A stretch of DNA of 64,000 bases from Limnochordaceae bacterium (GCA_014896305.1 JADBKQ010000006.1:1-64000), one strand, 5' to 3'. Positions 53,529-63,095 are shown, counted from the stretch's first letter. A program made the numbers and translations. The notes: generated by a model from the letters alone, not told the origin.

Positions 53529-55364
53529 ATGAGCACGAACGACGGATACAGTGACGATCGCACTTTATGGAAATGGATGGCCGATCGCCTCCTGACCCTG
53601 CCTATGGAATGGGGTTGGGCACTAGCGAATTCCCTGGTGGAGGCGATCGAATCTCGCGAGAGCCGTGGACGCGGCCATGGCCTGCGTGTCGCCCGTTACT
53701 CCCGTCTGATCGGGGAAGAGCTGGGCTTGCCGGCCGATACCGTGGATCTCGTGGCGCTGGGGGGGTTCCTGCACGATGTGGGCAAGGTTGGAGTGGGAGA
53801 TGCCCTGCTCCAGCGTCCGGATGCTTTGCAACCCCATGAACTGCAGATTTTCATGGAACACGTACGGATCGGAGCCGAAATCGTCGGGCGTTATGCGGCG
53901 TTGAAGCCGGTGGCCGAGATCGTGCTGCACCACCATGAATGGTATGGTGGCGGGGGTTATCCGGACGGGTTGAGGGGGGACGCGATCCCCCTGGGAGCCA
54001 GAATCGTGGGGTTGGCGGACGCGTTCGATGTGCTGACGGTGCCTTCGGCGTACGGAGGCCCCCTGCCCTGGCGCAATGTGGTGGACAGGCTGGAGGCGCT
54101 GGCGGGCACTCAGTTTTGGCCGGAGGGCGTGAGGGCGCTGCGGCAGCGGTTGCTGCGCGACGCCGCCAATGGCCAGTCGTATGTGCGAGAGCTGGAAGAA
54201 GGAGGACAAGGAAGCCGCCCCCGGCAGGAGATCCCGATGGATTTGGCGGCAGGGTGGGTGGAACGGCCACAGGGGGAGCGTCCGGAAGCCATCGGGCCGA
54301 TCAGTCCGGTGACCACCCGGTCGTTTGCGATCCTGTCTCACCTGGCGACAGCGTTGCGAGCCGTGTTGGACTTGCGCAGCATGTTGGCCCAAGTGGTGGA
54401 GATCATCCAGCGAGATGTAGGCTACCAGGATGTGGCCGTATTTCTGCTCAACCAGGACGACACCCAGCAGTTGGTCTTGGAATGGGGTGGGGGGGCGTAT
54501 CGTGCTCTGACCGGCCTCGTGATTCACGTGAGCCAGGGATTGTCCGGCCAGGCGTTGTTGTCCGGCCACCTGGTTTACTCTCCCGATGTTCGCAACGATC
54601 GGGATTACCTGCCTACGACACTGCGCACCCGCTCGGAAATGGCAGTGCCGCTGGCCGTGGAAGGAAAGACACTGGGAGTGCTGGTCGTGGACAGCCCCTA
54701 TGTGGACGGGATCCAGCGAGACGATGTGCGGCTGCTGGGCCTGGTTTCGAACGAATTGGCAATGGCCATTCGCGTGGCTCAGCTCTACCACGAAACGGCG
54801 ACCGCCTCCAACGTCGATGGTCTGACTCAGCTGTACAATCACCGGTACTTTTATGACCGGGCCGAGCAGGAGTTGGCACGGGCCCGCCGGTATGGGCATC
54901 CCTTGCAGGTAGCCATGATCGACCTGGACGACCTGAAAAAAGTGAACGATACCCATGGCCACCTGGCGGGCGACAGCGCTTTGAAGCTGGCGGCGGAAGT
55001 GCTGCGGGCCAACACCCGGTCTAGTGACATCCTGGCCCGCTATGGCGGCGATGAGTTCGCCATTCTCTTCCCTGAGACCGACCTGGCCGCGGCGGAGCAG
55101 GCGATGGAGCGGATTACCGACGCCATCTGTCATGCTCCGTTCTGGAAGGACGAACACCGTCTTTACCTGAGTGGGCTCAGCTACGGGCTGGCCAGTTTTC
55201 CCGAAGAGGGGAGCACGCCCACGGAGCTCATCAGTGTAGCCGATCGGCGCATGTACTTGATGAAGCAAGTGAAAGACAAGGCCGCGGCTGAAGCCCGAAA
55301 GGGTGGACCGCCAGCGACGGTTACCGCCCCCGGTGACCACAACGGACTACAACGGGTGCTGTAG
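53529..55364 (+). CDS. HD-GYP / GAF / GGDEF cyclic-di-GMP enzyme
   Basis: 611 residues with domains in the order HD-GYP (about 45-190), GAF (about 265-420) and GGDEF (about 430-585). The phosphodiesterase metal site looks intact: LHDVGKVGVGD (His82-Asp83), HHHEWYGGGGYPDGLRG (GYP at 143-145). The cyclase has an intact RYGGDEFAILFPE (506-510) and an RSSD inhibitory site (497-500) exactly five residues before it, suggesting product inhibition. A single chain may therefore both make and break c-di-GMP, gated by the GAF sensor. ATG 53529 follows GGAG by nine bases. No membrane span is seen, so it is cytosolic. It overlaps the convergent downstream gene by 18 bp. Confidence 0.93.
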   Translation: MSTNDGYSDDRTLWKWMADRLLTLPMEWGWALANSLVEAIESRESRGRGHGLRVARYSRLIGEELGLPADTVDLVALGGFLHDVGKVGVGDALLQRPDALQPHELQIFMEHVRIGAEIVGRYAALKPVAEIVLHHHEWYGGGGYPDGLRGDAIPLGARIVGLADAFDVLTVPSAYGGPLPWRNVVDRLEALAGTQFWPEGVRALRQRLLRDAANGQSYVRELEEGGQGSRPRQEIPMDLAAGWVERPQGERPEAIGPISPVTTRSFAILSHLATALRAVLDLRSMLAQVVEIIQRDVGYQDVAVFLLNQDDTQQLVLEWGGGAYRALTGLVIHVSQGLSGQALLSGHLVYSPDVRNDRDYLPTTLRTRSEMAVPLAVEGKTLGVLVVDSPYVDGIQRDDVRLLGLVSNELAMAIRVAQLYHETATASNVDGLTQLYNHRYFYDRAEQELARARRYGHPLQVAMIDLDDLKKVNDTHGHLAGDSALKLAAEVLRANTRSSDILARYGGDEFAILFPETDLAAAEQAMERITDAICHAPFWKDEHRLYLSGLSYGLASFPEEGSTPTELISVADRRMYLMKQVKDKAAAEARKGGPPATVTAPGDHNGLQRVL

Positions 55365-57056
55365 CGTATCGACAGGGGCATAGTCGTCGGTCAGCAGCGG
55401 GGCTGCCGGAAGGGGCGAGAGGCCGGCGGCAGCGCTGAAGGGATGTTCAACGAGAGTGCTGGCGTAAGCGGCTACGTCCTCGGTGATGTGGCCGGATTCC
55501 ATTGCGGCACGAGCTTGCTCCACCCATTGCGCTTCCGTCCAGACGGCTTTGTCGGGATCAGATTGAGTAGCCACGAGGATCACGTTGCGTTCCTCCCAGT
55601 CCATTGGGCCCATCCACCCCCCCACGGGGAAAAGGTAGACGTGGGGGAAGACCGCGGCGAAGGTACGGGTTATCGCGCGCAGCAGCTGGCTGTGGGGACC
55701 GGCCAGAGCCCCAATGATATTCGAGACAACAATCCCCCGGGGCGACAAGGTCGCTTTCAAGGAGCGTAAGAACTCCTCCGTCGTCAGGTGGTAAGGGATG
55801 GCGTCGGCGAAATAGGCGTCGACGACGGCCAGGTCATAGGTGGGCAGCTGGCCGGCGGCGATGCGGGCGGCTTGCTGCTGGACGAACAGGCGGCCGTCCT
55901 GCACGTATACGTGCAGGCGGGGATCGTTGGGGAGCTGGAAGTACCGGCGCGCGATGGCGACGACCTCGGGGTCGATCTCTGCCACGTCGAGAGCCTGGAT
56001 GCCGGGATAGTCGTGCAGGAAGCGCTTGGGGGCCGAGCCCGCCCCCAGGCCGATGAAGAGCAGCCGGCGGGCGTCGGGGCGGGCGACCATGCCCAAGTGC
56101 AAGTAGGCCGTGTAGGGGAAGACCATACGCAGCGGGTCGTTCACCAGCATCGCGCTCTGGTACGAACGGTCGAAGTGGAGATGCCGCTCGTTACCGACCT
56201 GGTCTACGGTAATGTGGTGATACAGGGTGTCCTCTGAGACAAAGGTCTGGGCTGTGCCAGCAGGGTGAGGGCTGGCTTGCAGGGGCACGAGCCACCAGGA
56301 CAGGACAAGGCCGGCTGCGGATACGAGGCAGAGGGCCAGGGCGATCACAAGAGTAGTGGAGCGGGCGGCAGCAGGGCCAGCCGGGGAACTCGACCGTGCC
56401 GTTGACGACGAGGTCGAGTGCGGCGCTGGCGACGAGCCGGACTGGGAGCGGGAAGAGTGTGCTTGTGGCGTCGACGACGGGGTATCGGTTCGTTGATGGT
56501 ACCACAGGGCCACCACGGCCAGAACCAGCAGGATGAGGCCGAGGGTATGGACGATGTTGCGAACGCCCAATGAGGGGATCAGGAAAAACGAGGTCACCAG
56601 GGTGCCCACGATACTGCCGGCGCTGGAAATGGCGGAGAGGCGGCCGGCGGTATTCCCGATGGTCGCCAGGGTGCGACTGGCCAGCTTGACACCGTAGGGC
56701 GAGACGGTCGCCAGGAGGACGCTGGGGAGGAAGAAGAAGATCAAGGCGGCCAGCAGAGAACCGGTACGGGGCTCCAGGTGGCCGAGGGCGTTATTCACGG
56801 GGATGGACCAGAAGGGCAGAAAGCCGATGAGCAAGCCGGCCACGGCCAGGATCACGCCCAGGTAGGCGAGGCTGGGACGACGGTCGGCCAGGCGGCCGCC
56901 GAGGTAGTAGCCCAGGGTGAGGGCGGCCATGACGACGGTAATGAGCGAGCCCCAGACGTAGATGGATGTCCCGAAGGTTGGAGCCAGGAGGCGGCTGCCA
57001 ATCATCTCCAACCCCATGAGCACTGCACCGCTGAGGAAGACGATCAGGTAGAGCAC
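55347..57056 (-). CDS. Membrane-fused spermidine-synthase-like aminopropyltransferase
   Basis: 569 residues. The N-terminal half has about seven to eight membrane spans (LYLIVFLSGAVLMGLEMIGSRLLAP; TVVMAALTLGYYLGGRLADR; LSAISSAGSIVGTLVTSFFL), broken by a Ser/Thr/Pro-rich loop (about 192-230). The C-terminal half is a spermidine-synthase-like Rossmann domain: LLFIGLGAGSAPKRFL (SAM-type site), EIDPEVVAIARRYF, VYVQDGRLFV and VVDAYFADAIPYHLTTEEFLRSL. It belongs to the fused MFS/spermidine-synthase group; the actual product is uncertain. It is convergent with the c-di-GMP gene. Confidence 0.88.
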   Translation of the reverse strand: MLYLIVFLSGAVLMGLEMIGSRLLAPTFGTSIYVWGSLITVVMAALTLGYYLGGRLADRRPSLAYLGVILAVAGLLIGFLPFWSIPVNNALGHLEPRTGSLLAALIFFFLPSVLLATVSPYGVKLASRTLATIGNTAGRLSAISSAGSIVGTLVTSFFLIPSLGVRNIVHTLGLILLVLAVVALWYHQRTDTPSSTPQAHSSRSQSGSSPAPHSTSSSTARSSSPAGPAAARSTTLVIALALCLVSAAGLVLSWWLVPLQASPHPAGTAQTFVSEDTLYHHITVDQVGNERHLHFDRSYQSAMLVNDPLRMVFPYTAYLHLGMVARPDARRLLFIGLGAGSAPKRFLHDYPGIQALDVAEIDPEVVAIARRYFQLPNDPRLHVYVQDGRLFVQQQAARIAAGQLPTYDLAVVDAYFADAIPYHLTTEEFLRSLKATLSPRGIVVSNIIGALAGPHSQLLRAITRTFAAVFPHVYLFPVGGWMGPMDWEERNVILVATQSDPDKAVWTEAQWVEQARAAMESGHITEDVAAYASTLVEHPFSAAAGLSPLPAAPLLTDDYAPVDTLQHPL

Positions 57057-57676
57057 GAGGTCTTCTCCTCTCTCGAGAGCCCTGTTTGGTGAGCCTTGTT
57101 TTCAGAGGCCTTGGTGGCGGATCTTTGTCCGGTGTGGTTCTCCGGCGGGTTGCCGATTTCCATGCCGTTGCTTGGGTCTACGACGATGCGATCGTGCCAT
57201 GACGCCCTGTGCCTCTCGCAAGCATCGGCGGAACCGGCGGTTGCGTGTACGGCAGGCGGAGATCGTTCATGGCAGTGCAGGCATTCGTTCACGAAGGGGA
57301 GTGCTCCTGCCGGTTCCTGCAGGCTCGCGGCTCCTGCTGCAGGCTTCGAACGTGGAGTGTGTCTCCTCCAGATTTCTGCTCCCCATGGAGTGAGGCTGCT
57401 CCACCTTGTCTGAGCTGGGTGGAGCGCTGCGGGCAGCAGGTGTCTCGCCGGTTTCTCCACGGGCTGGGTGCACGTCTGGCCGCCCATGGCTAAGGGCCGG
57501 GAAATGTCTTAGGCCGTTCATACTTTCGCCACAACTACTTGCTATCTTGACAAGTGAAAGAGGCCGTCCGCAGTGGCAGTCTATGGGCGGGCCAACCCCG
57601 GGTGGGCGCGAGCCGCCAGGGGCAAACGAGCCGAGCGGGCGGTCGGCGATAGGGTAGTTTTGGGGGAGGCGGAGTT
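57057..57676. other. Spacer upstream of htrA
   Basis: 620 bp without a recognisable product in any frame. GGGGGAGGCGGAG just before 57677 is the htrA ribosome-binding site. A TTGACA at about 57553 has no well-spaced -10. Confidence 0.5.
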
Positions 57677-58978
57677 ATGCAGAAGTGGTCACGCATCTGG
57701 CATTCTCGCCTAGCTATGTTGGTGGCAGTGACCCTGGTGGCTTTTCTCGCCGGCGGGGTCGCAGTGTCGCTGGGATGGATTCCTAGTGTTTTGGACCGGG
57801 CCGCCACGGAGTCGAGCCAGAACCCGGTCGCTGATGCGAATGTAAGCCCGGCCGTGGCCGGCAGGCCGGATACCGGGATTGGCGGCGGCGTCCCGATGAC
57901 GCAGTACACCGTCGCCGACGTGGCGGATCATATCTCGCCTTCGGTGGCCTACATCGAAGTGCAGTTCGCCTACGCCCAGGCAGGGAGCCGGCGGGGGCCA
58001 GGACGGTTGGGGCCGTACAGCGACCCGTTCAATAGTTTCTGGCAGTACTTCTTTGGCTTCCCGGGTCCTGGGCCGCAGCCGGGAACCGGTCCGGACGGGG
58101 AGCTGCCGCCATCGGTAGGTAGCGGCGTCGTGGTCAGTGCGGACGGGTACATCCTGACCAATCAGCACGTGGTGGATGTGCCGGCCGGGTTGAAACTGAG
58201 CAAGATTCAGGTGACCGTGCCGGGCGTGGATGGAAAGATGGATGCGGAGCTGGTCGGCAGTGACCGCAACCTGGACTTGGCCGTGCTGAAGGTGAAGACC
58301 AGCCAGCGCCTGCCGGTCGCACCGTTGGGCAATTCCGACGGTGTGCGTGTGGGCGAGTGGGTGGTGGCGATCGGCAACCCGTTTGAGCTAGATCACACGG
58401 TGACGGTGGGTGTGATCAGTGCGAAGGATCGGCAGATCCAGATTCCTGACCAGCAAAGTGGCACTATCCGGACGTACGAACACCTCATGCAGACCGATGC
58501 GGCCATCAACCCTGGGAACTCCGGTGGACCGCTGGTGAACCTGCGGGGCGAAGTGATCGGGATCAATACGGCGGTGCTGGATTCCAGCCAGGGCCAGGGC
58601 ATCGGGTTCGCCATTCCGATCAATGCGGCGAAGGCGATGGTCAACCAGGTGACCAGTACCGGCAAGTTCGTGGCGCCGTGGATTGGCATCGGCTATGGCT
58701 CGCTGGATGACACCGCCCGGCAGTATTTCGGCATCGATTCGTCGGTGACGGGAGTCGTGGTCGGCGAGGTATATCCGAACAGCCCGGCAGCAAAGGCTGG
58801 ACTGCAGGCAGGTGACGTGATCATCGAGGTCAACCGCCAGAAGGTTACCGACCAGGACTCGTTCGGCAAGGCGATCGCCGACATGAAGGTAGGCGACCGG
58901 TTGGCGTTCCTGGTGATGCGGAACGGGCAGACGCGGGTCATCACCGTCGTGGTGGGGGAGCGGCCGCCGCAATACTAA
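57677..58978 (+). CDS. HtrA/DegP-family envelope serine protease
   Basis: 433 residues. Short cytosolic start, TM anchor (about 11-32), flexible linker, trypsin-like domain with triad His164 (TNQHVV), Asp200 (NLDLAVLKV) and Ser282 (INPGNSGGPL), then one PDZ domain (about 335-425: GVVVGEVYPNSPAAKAGLQAGDVIIEVNRQKV). It would remove misfolded envelope proteins and fits the foldase, TamB-like and barrel genes nearby. A Gly/Pro/Phe-rich loop (about 105-145) replaces the usual LA-loop. Confidence 0.96.
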   Translation: MQKWSRIWHSRLAMLVAVTLVAFLAGGVAVSLGWIPSVLDRAATESSQNPVADANVSPAVAGRPDTGIGGGVPMTQYTVADVADHISPSVAYIEVQFAYAQAGSRRGPGRLGPYSDPFNSFWQYFFGFPGPGPQPGTGPDGELPPSVGSGVVVSADGYILTNQHVVDVPAGLKLSKIQVTVPGVDGKMDAELVGSDRNLDLAVLKVKTSQRLPVAPLGNSDGVRVGEWVVAIGNPFELDHTVTVGVISAKDRQIQIPDQQSGTIRTYEHLMQTDAAINPGNSGGPLVNLRGEVIGINTAVLDSSQGQGIGFAIPINAAKAMVNQVTSTGKFVAPWIGIGYGSLDDTARQYFGIDSSVTGVVVGEVYPNSPAAKAGLQAGDVIIEVNRQKVTDQDSFGKAIADMKVGDRLAFLVMRNGQTRVITVVVGERPPQY

Positions 58979-59095
58979 ACGAGACAAGGTTGCCGGGCCG
59001 ACAAAAGGTCGCCAGGCTGCCGGGGTGACTGGGCTTGGGGAAGCGTCCGATCCGTCAAGGTGAAAGGGAAGAAGGTAACGGAATCTGGGGTCTGG

Positions 59096-59121
59096 GAGGT
59101 CGTCCCGTGAGGGACGACCTC
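59096..59121 (+). terminator. htrA terminator
   Basis: An 11-bp perfect stem (GAGGTCGTCCC 59096-59106 with GGGACGACCTC 59111-59121) with a GTGA loop, followed by TTCGTTAAT, 118 bp after the htrA stop. Confidence 0.75.
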
Positions 59122-59925
59122 TTCGTTAATATGGGTACGGGCGAGGTGGCGATGTGTGGCTGCAGCCGCCGTGGCGGTTTTGGCAGCACTTGGCTGGCGC
59201 AAGCTGCGGTTTTGTTTGAACCCTGGCCAAGGGAGGGCGTCTACAGGATAGGCCAGTGAAGTGGGGTGCGGGTGTCCCCGGGGTAGGTCGTGGGGTACGA
59301 GGCCGGAAGGGGCCTCCCAGGTGTGGGTAGCGCTTCCGGTCGGACCACTACTTACAAACGTTCTAGCAGCAGGAATGAAAAAGGCCAGCTAGAATACTGG
59401 GGATGTCGAACGGCGAGAGCTCAAGAGTTCATCCCGAGGTCTTCGGTTCGAAACGAAGAGTGGAGAACTCCCAGGACTTCAGAACTCGAGGGTGGAGCCG
59501 GGAGACCGGCGGGTCACCGCCACGAACCTTGACAGATGAATTAGCGGAAGGTTTCCAATCTTCTGCTAATCGTCGTCAACACCACCGAACCTCCGGCCTC
59601 TCTTGCGAGAGGAGGTGAACCCCGAAGTGCGGAGAGCGGGGGTAGGCGGATGGGACGCAGGGAATGGTTCGCACTCCGGGAGAGATCAGCTAAGAGGAAA
59701 CAAGGCAACTCTTCGCGTTATCTCCCCCCATCGCAGCAACACACGTCGCTTAGCCCTACCAGGTTTGACAGCACGCCGGAAGACCGCCGGGTGTCAAGAG
59801 GCGGTCGCTCACGGGATATGGGCAATATTCGGAGCACTTTTGCACTGCGTCCTGGTTCGGAGAGTCGAAGCACCTACGGTATGCTTCACACTTCATCATC
59901 GCAGCACTCATCAAGGGGGATACAC
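59122..59925. other. Long 5' region of the first barrel gene
   Basis: About 800 bp with no believable protein, although a frame is open into the downstream gene from 59650. It contains hairpins: 11 bp at 59540-59550/59560-59570 (ATTAGCGGAAG / CTTCTGCTAAT, one G-T pair) and 6 bp at 59597-59602/59607-59612 (CCTCTC TTGC GAGAGG). The latter is fused to a GAGGAGGTGA sequence that looks like a ribosome-binding site with no obvious gene behind it. A TTGACA with a matching inverted TGTCAA occurs near 59766-59796. A structured leader RNA or small peptide gene is possible. Confidence 0.5.
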
Positions 59926-61185
59926 ATGAAGAAGTTCGCAGTCGTCGTTTCCGCAAGCCTCATGCTGGCTGCTGCCGCCCCAGTGGTGGCCGCAGGGCCA
60001 AGCATGACGGGGTCGCTCGAGGGCAAGATCAGCTGGAATCAGGGCAAGGATCCCTCCATTGCGGAGAACCTCGGCCTGACGCTGGGCTTCCAGGCCGGCG
60101 ACAAGACCAAGGCCGTGCTCGGACTTGGTCCTTCGTTCGATGGAACGCACAACGCTTGGACGGCATCGATCGGGAGCATCGACGTGACCAAGGCGTACGT
60201 GGAGACCCAAGGGCCCTGGTGGAATGGGGGGCCGGAGGTAACCACCCGCCTGGGCGATCTCGACATCAGCTACTCGCCCTACGTGGCCACGATCGCCTCA
60301 ACCGGGGGTCAGACCGCAGGAATCGGCATCAGCGGCTTGCAGGTTGGGCCGTTTGCCGTCGCTGGCTTCCATGCGTGGGATAAGAAGGCTGGGCCAGCTG
60401 ATTCCCGGCTGCAAAACGAACAGGTCAGCGGTGGTCAGATCTCTGGTACGATCGCTGGCGTAAAGCTGGCGGCGACCGGAGTGCAGGCCGGCGAGAACCA
60501 GTCTGCCGTGGCCGTTGAGGGATCCACTCAGGTTCTGCCGAACGTGGGCGTCAGCGGCGTGATCGCCCGCGACATGCTCCACAAGGCTAACCTGTACCGT
60601 CTGGACGCCACGATGCAACCGGTGAACAATGTCACCGTGACGGCGGAGTACGGGCGGGTGCCGAGTGCGTTCCGGCCGCTGTATGCGTACGAAGACACCG
60701 ATGCTGCTACCGATGGCACCACCACCGACGATAGCTGGGTCACGAACAATCGCGGGCAGTCCGTCATCAACCTGGGCGCTCAGACCCAGGTGTCCGGGTT
60801 TGACCTGGGAGCGGGCGTGAAGCTGGCTCGTCCGGAAGCTGCAGAGCAGTTTAGCCGGACCCAGACCACGTTGACGGCCGGCCGTCACCTGACGGTCGCC
60901 GGACAGCCGGTGGACGCCAGCTACACGCTGACGATCGACGCAGCCAACCAGCTCCGTCACGACATCACGGCGAAGAGCACGATCAACCTGATCCCGCAGC
61001 TGCAGAACGTGAACGTCGACGGTACAGTGACCATGGCCAACAGTCACATGACCTGGAAGGCTAACGCCGGGTACACTGCTCCGAACGGAATGACGTTTGG
61101 CCTGCACTACGACACCAACCCCGATGCGACTACAGGGGTTGTGCCGGGGGCGTCGGCGGACATGGGCCTGAAGGTCAGCTTCTAA
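59926..61185 (+). CDS. Secreted beta-rich outer-membrane barrel candidate 1
   Basis: 419 residues from ATG 59926 (AAGGGGG upstream; the frame extends to 59650 but that part is not protein-like). It has a canonical signal peptide (MKKFAVVVSASLMLAAAAPVVAA). The mature part consists of short alternating polar/hydrophobic segments with Gly/Asn/Asp turns and ends ASADMGLKVSF. A terminal Phe with alternating hydrophobics is the usual signal for insertion of outer-membrane barrels. A loop-like Asp/Thr-rich region (EDTDAATDGTTTDD) lies near 265. There is no S-layer (SLH) domain or LPXTG. It is probably a porin or structural barrel; the family is not recognised. It has its own strong terminator. Confidence 0.75.
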   Translation: MKKFAVVVSASLMLAAAAPVVAAGPSMTGSLEGKISWNQGKDPSIAENLGLTLGFQAGDKTKAVLGLGPSFDGTHNAWTASIGSIDVTKAYVETQGPWWNGGPEVTTRLGDLDISYSPYVATIASTGGQTAGIGISGLQVGPFAVAGFHAWDKKAGPADSRLQNEQVSGGQISGTIAGVKLAATGVQAGENQSAVAVEGSTQVLPNVGVSGVIARDMLHKANLYRLDATMQPVNNVTVTAEYGRVPSAFRPLYAYEDTDAATDGTTTDDSWVTNNRGQSVINLGAQTQVSGFDLGAGVKLARPEAAEQFSRTQTTLTAGRHLTVAGQPVDASYTLTIDAANQLRHDITAKSTINLIPQLQNVNVDGTVTMANSHMTWKANAGYTAPNGMTFGLHYDTNPDATTGVVPGASADMGLKVSF

Positions 61186-61224
61186 GGCCAGGCGTCACAA
61201 GCCGAGCGGCAGGGCTGGCATCGA

Positions 61225-61259
61225 GAAGACCGGCGGTCAAACCGCCGGTCTTCTTTTTT
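61225..61259 (+). terminator. Strong intrinsic terminator of barrel gene 1
   Basis: A perfect 13-bp stem (GAAGACCGGCGGT 61225-61237 with ACCGCCGGTCTTC 61241-61253), CAA loop and a T6 run at 61254-61259, 39 bp after the stop. Confidence 0.97.
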
Positions 61260-61443
61260 ACGCCCACCCCGGCTACCGCGAACTGGGGCGCAGCGAAGAC
61301 ACATTGCGAGGCGCTGAAATACGGGGGCAAGCCGCGGGTTACTCACATCCTGTGCTTCGTGTTATGCCAACTGGACAGACGCGTGCCAAGAGCCGGAAGA
61401 TTACAACAACACCGCGCCCCCTTCCCTGCCAGGGGATTTCCGG

Positions 61444-61769
61444 TATAATCAGGACGAGCCAGGGGCTAGGTAAAATCTCTGCCATGCAGATCAACATCTG
61501 GCAGGAGTCCTGTCCCTTGCCTCGAATATGAGGATAGACGTGGCGAAGTAGAATTCGTTCACGTCCAGTATCTGGTTGTGTCGCACGGGCAGGAAGGGGG
61601 TGTCTCCAGTTTGGACCGGGCGAAGGCAGCCAGGTACGGCCGGAGGCAGGCACAGACGCTGGGGAAACGGGAAGAGGAAACAGGGACCACTCTTGTCGTT
61701 TCCCAGACGGTGCTTCGTCACCGGTTCTGTAATCCTCATTCGCGAATACCAAACTGAGGAGGCAAAAGC
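61444..61769 (+). promoter_or_regulatory. Promoter -10 and long leader of barrel gene 2
   Basis: TATAAT at 61444-61449 (no good -35 seen) would give a leader of about 315 nt before ATG 61770. The leader has no plausible ORF. GAGGAGG at about 61757-61763 is the ribosome-binding site. A long leader ahead of a presumably abundant envelope protein suggests post-transcriptional control. Confidence 0.5.
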
Positions 61770-63065
61770 ATGAAGCGGCTTTCTTATGTGTTGGCTCTCG
61801 CAGCTGTCCTCGCAGTGGCCGGGACCGCAGCGGCATCGCCGACCATCAACGGCTCGGCGTCGCTATCGCTGAGCGGCTCGCTGTCTACGCTGACGCCCAA
61901 CGTGGGCGACCTTTCTTTCAGCTGGGATAACAGCTTCTCGGTGGCAGATGGTAGCAACTGGTATCTGAAAGGTTCGCTCGATGGGGACTTTACGGCGCTG
62001 AGCAACTGGCACCTGATGGTGCATCCGTCGATCTTCGAGATCCACGTAGCCAATGGTGGCCAGTATACGAATGCAGATCTCGGAGACGTCTGGTCAAGGA
62101 TGGGCCTGTTCAAGTTGCCGGGTTACAGCGACGGAAACCACCTGCGGATCTTGTTCCCGCTTGGTTCATTCAAGGTGGAGTATGACCGCGGCAACTTCGG
62201 CCAGGGCGTCAAGGTGGACCTGCCGAAGAGCGACAAGCTCCCGTTGGACCTGGGGGCAATGACTCGGAACCAGGTGGTGGCGGGGTACGCGACGCTCTAT
62301 CCAACGCCGGACATCACGGTTGGGGGAGAGGTGAGTGCACCGAGGACCCCGTCGAACACCCAGGATGCGCTGGCGTATGGTGGAACGGCGACCGTTAAGG
62401 TAACGCCTGCACTGACGGTGATTGGGACGTACAAGTACTGGGGCACGAACTTCCCGTCGGCAGAGACAACAGGGTCAGGGCTAGACCTGAGCCAGCATCG
62501 GTATGCTCGCTTGCTCCAGGCGGTGTACACACAGCCGCAGAATCAGTACCAACTGAGCGCTTGGTTCCATCAGGGCACGGACAAGCCGAAGACCGACGAC
62601 TATGTCAGCCTTTCTGTGGTGCAGAAGGCGGGTGACCGTCTCGATTGGGCTACCACGGATACGGGAGATGGTTCTCTCGACTCGGTCGACCTGTACCGTG
62701 GTCTGAAGGGAGTGGCCCTTTACGGGAAGGCGAACCTGAACGATGGGTGGGGCAATCAGAGCTTGACGCTTGCTTTGGGGGCGCCCATCGTCGCCGGCAA
62801 GGTATCCGGCAAGGTGGTTGCCAACCTGCCCGGTTACTACAAACTGGGCTCGTTGACCGGCGTTGTGTTCGCTCAGGTAAGTGGGAAGCTTACTTCGGAG
62901 ACCAAAGCCGTATATACTCCGCCCCCAGACGAGAATAGCTCGGCCCAGCTGTCTCTGCAGAACCGCTTCGTCTACACGCTGTCGGGCTCCTCGAGCATCG
63001 TAACTCTCCTGGAGAAGGGCTCGAACGATGTGAATTACAAGACGACCTTCAACGTGTCGTTCTAG
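61770..63065 (+). CDS. Secreted beta-rich outer-membrane barrel candidate 2
   Basis: 431 residues. Signal peptide MKRLSYVLALAAVLAVAGTAAAS. The mature protein starts with repeated amphipathic strands (INGSASLSLSGSLSTLT; LSFSWDNSFSVADGSNWYLKGSLDGDF) and ends NYKTTFNVSF, again with a C-terminal Phe. Aromatic/Gly-rich strand pairs with Asp/Asn turns continue throughout. No SLH domain is present. The overall plan resembles barrel candidate 1 but the two sequences are not close, so they may be distant paralogues or different porins of one outer membrane. Confidence 0.75.
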   Translation: MKRLSYVLALAAVLAVAGTAAASPTINGSASLSLSGSLSTLTPNVGDLSFSWDNSFSVADGSNWYLKGSLDGDFTALSNWHLMVHPSIFEIHVANGGQYTNADLGDVWSRMGLFKLPGYSDGNHLRILFPLGSFKVEYDRGNFGQGVKVDLPKSDKLPLDLGAMTRNQVVAGYATLYPTPDITVGGEVSAPRTPSNTQDALAYGGTATVKVTPALTVIGTYKYWGTNFPSAETTGSGLDLSQHRYARLLQAVYTQPQNQYQLSAWFHQGTDKPKTDDYVSLSVVQKAGDRLDWATTDTGDGSLDSVDLYRGLKGVALYGKANLNDGWGNQSLTLALGAPIVAGKVSGKVVANLPGYYKLGSLTGVVFAQVSGKLTSETKAVYTPPPDENSSAQLSLQNRFVYTLSGSSSIVTLLEKGSNDVNYKTTFNVSF

Positions 63066-63095
63066 CGTGTAGTTGGTCCGGCAGACGGTGGCGTC

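Noticed and set aside
53622-55340. 572-codon open frame antisense to the HD-GYP/GGDEF gene
   Set aside because: Shadow frame; sense product has intact catalytic motifs of three domains.
59650-59925. 92-residue N-terminal extension of the first barrel protein
   Set aside because: The extension is not protein-like, whereas ATG 59926 has a good ribosome-binding site and begins a textbook signal peptide.
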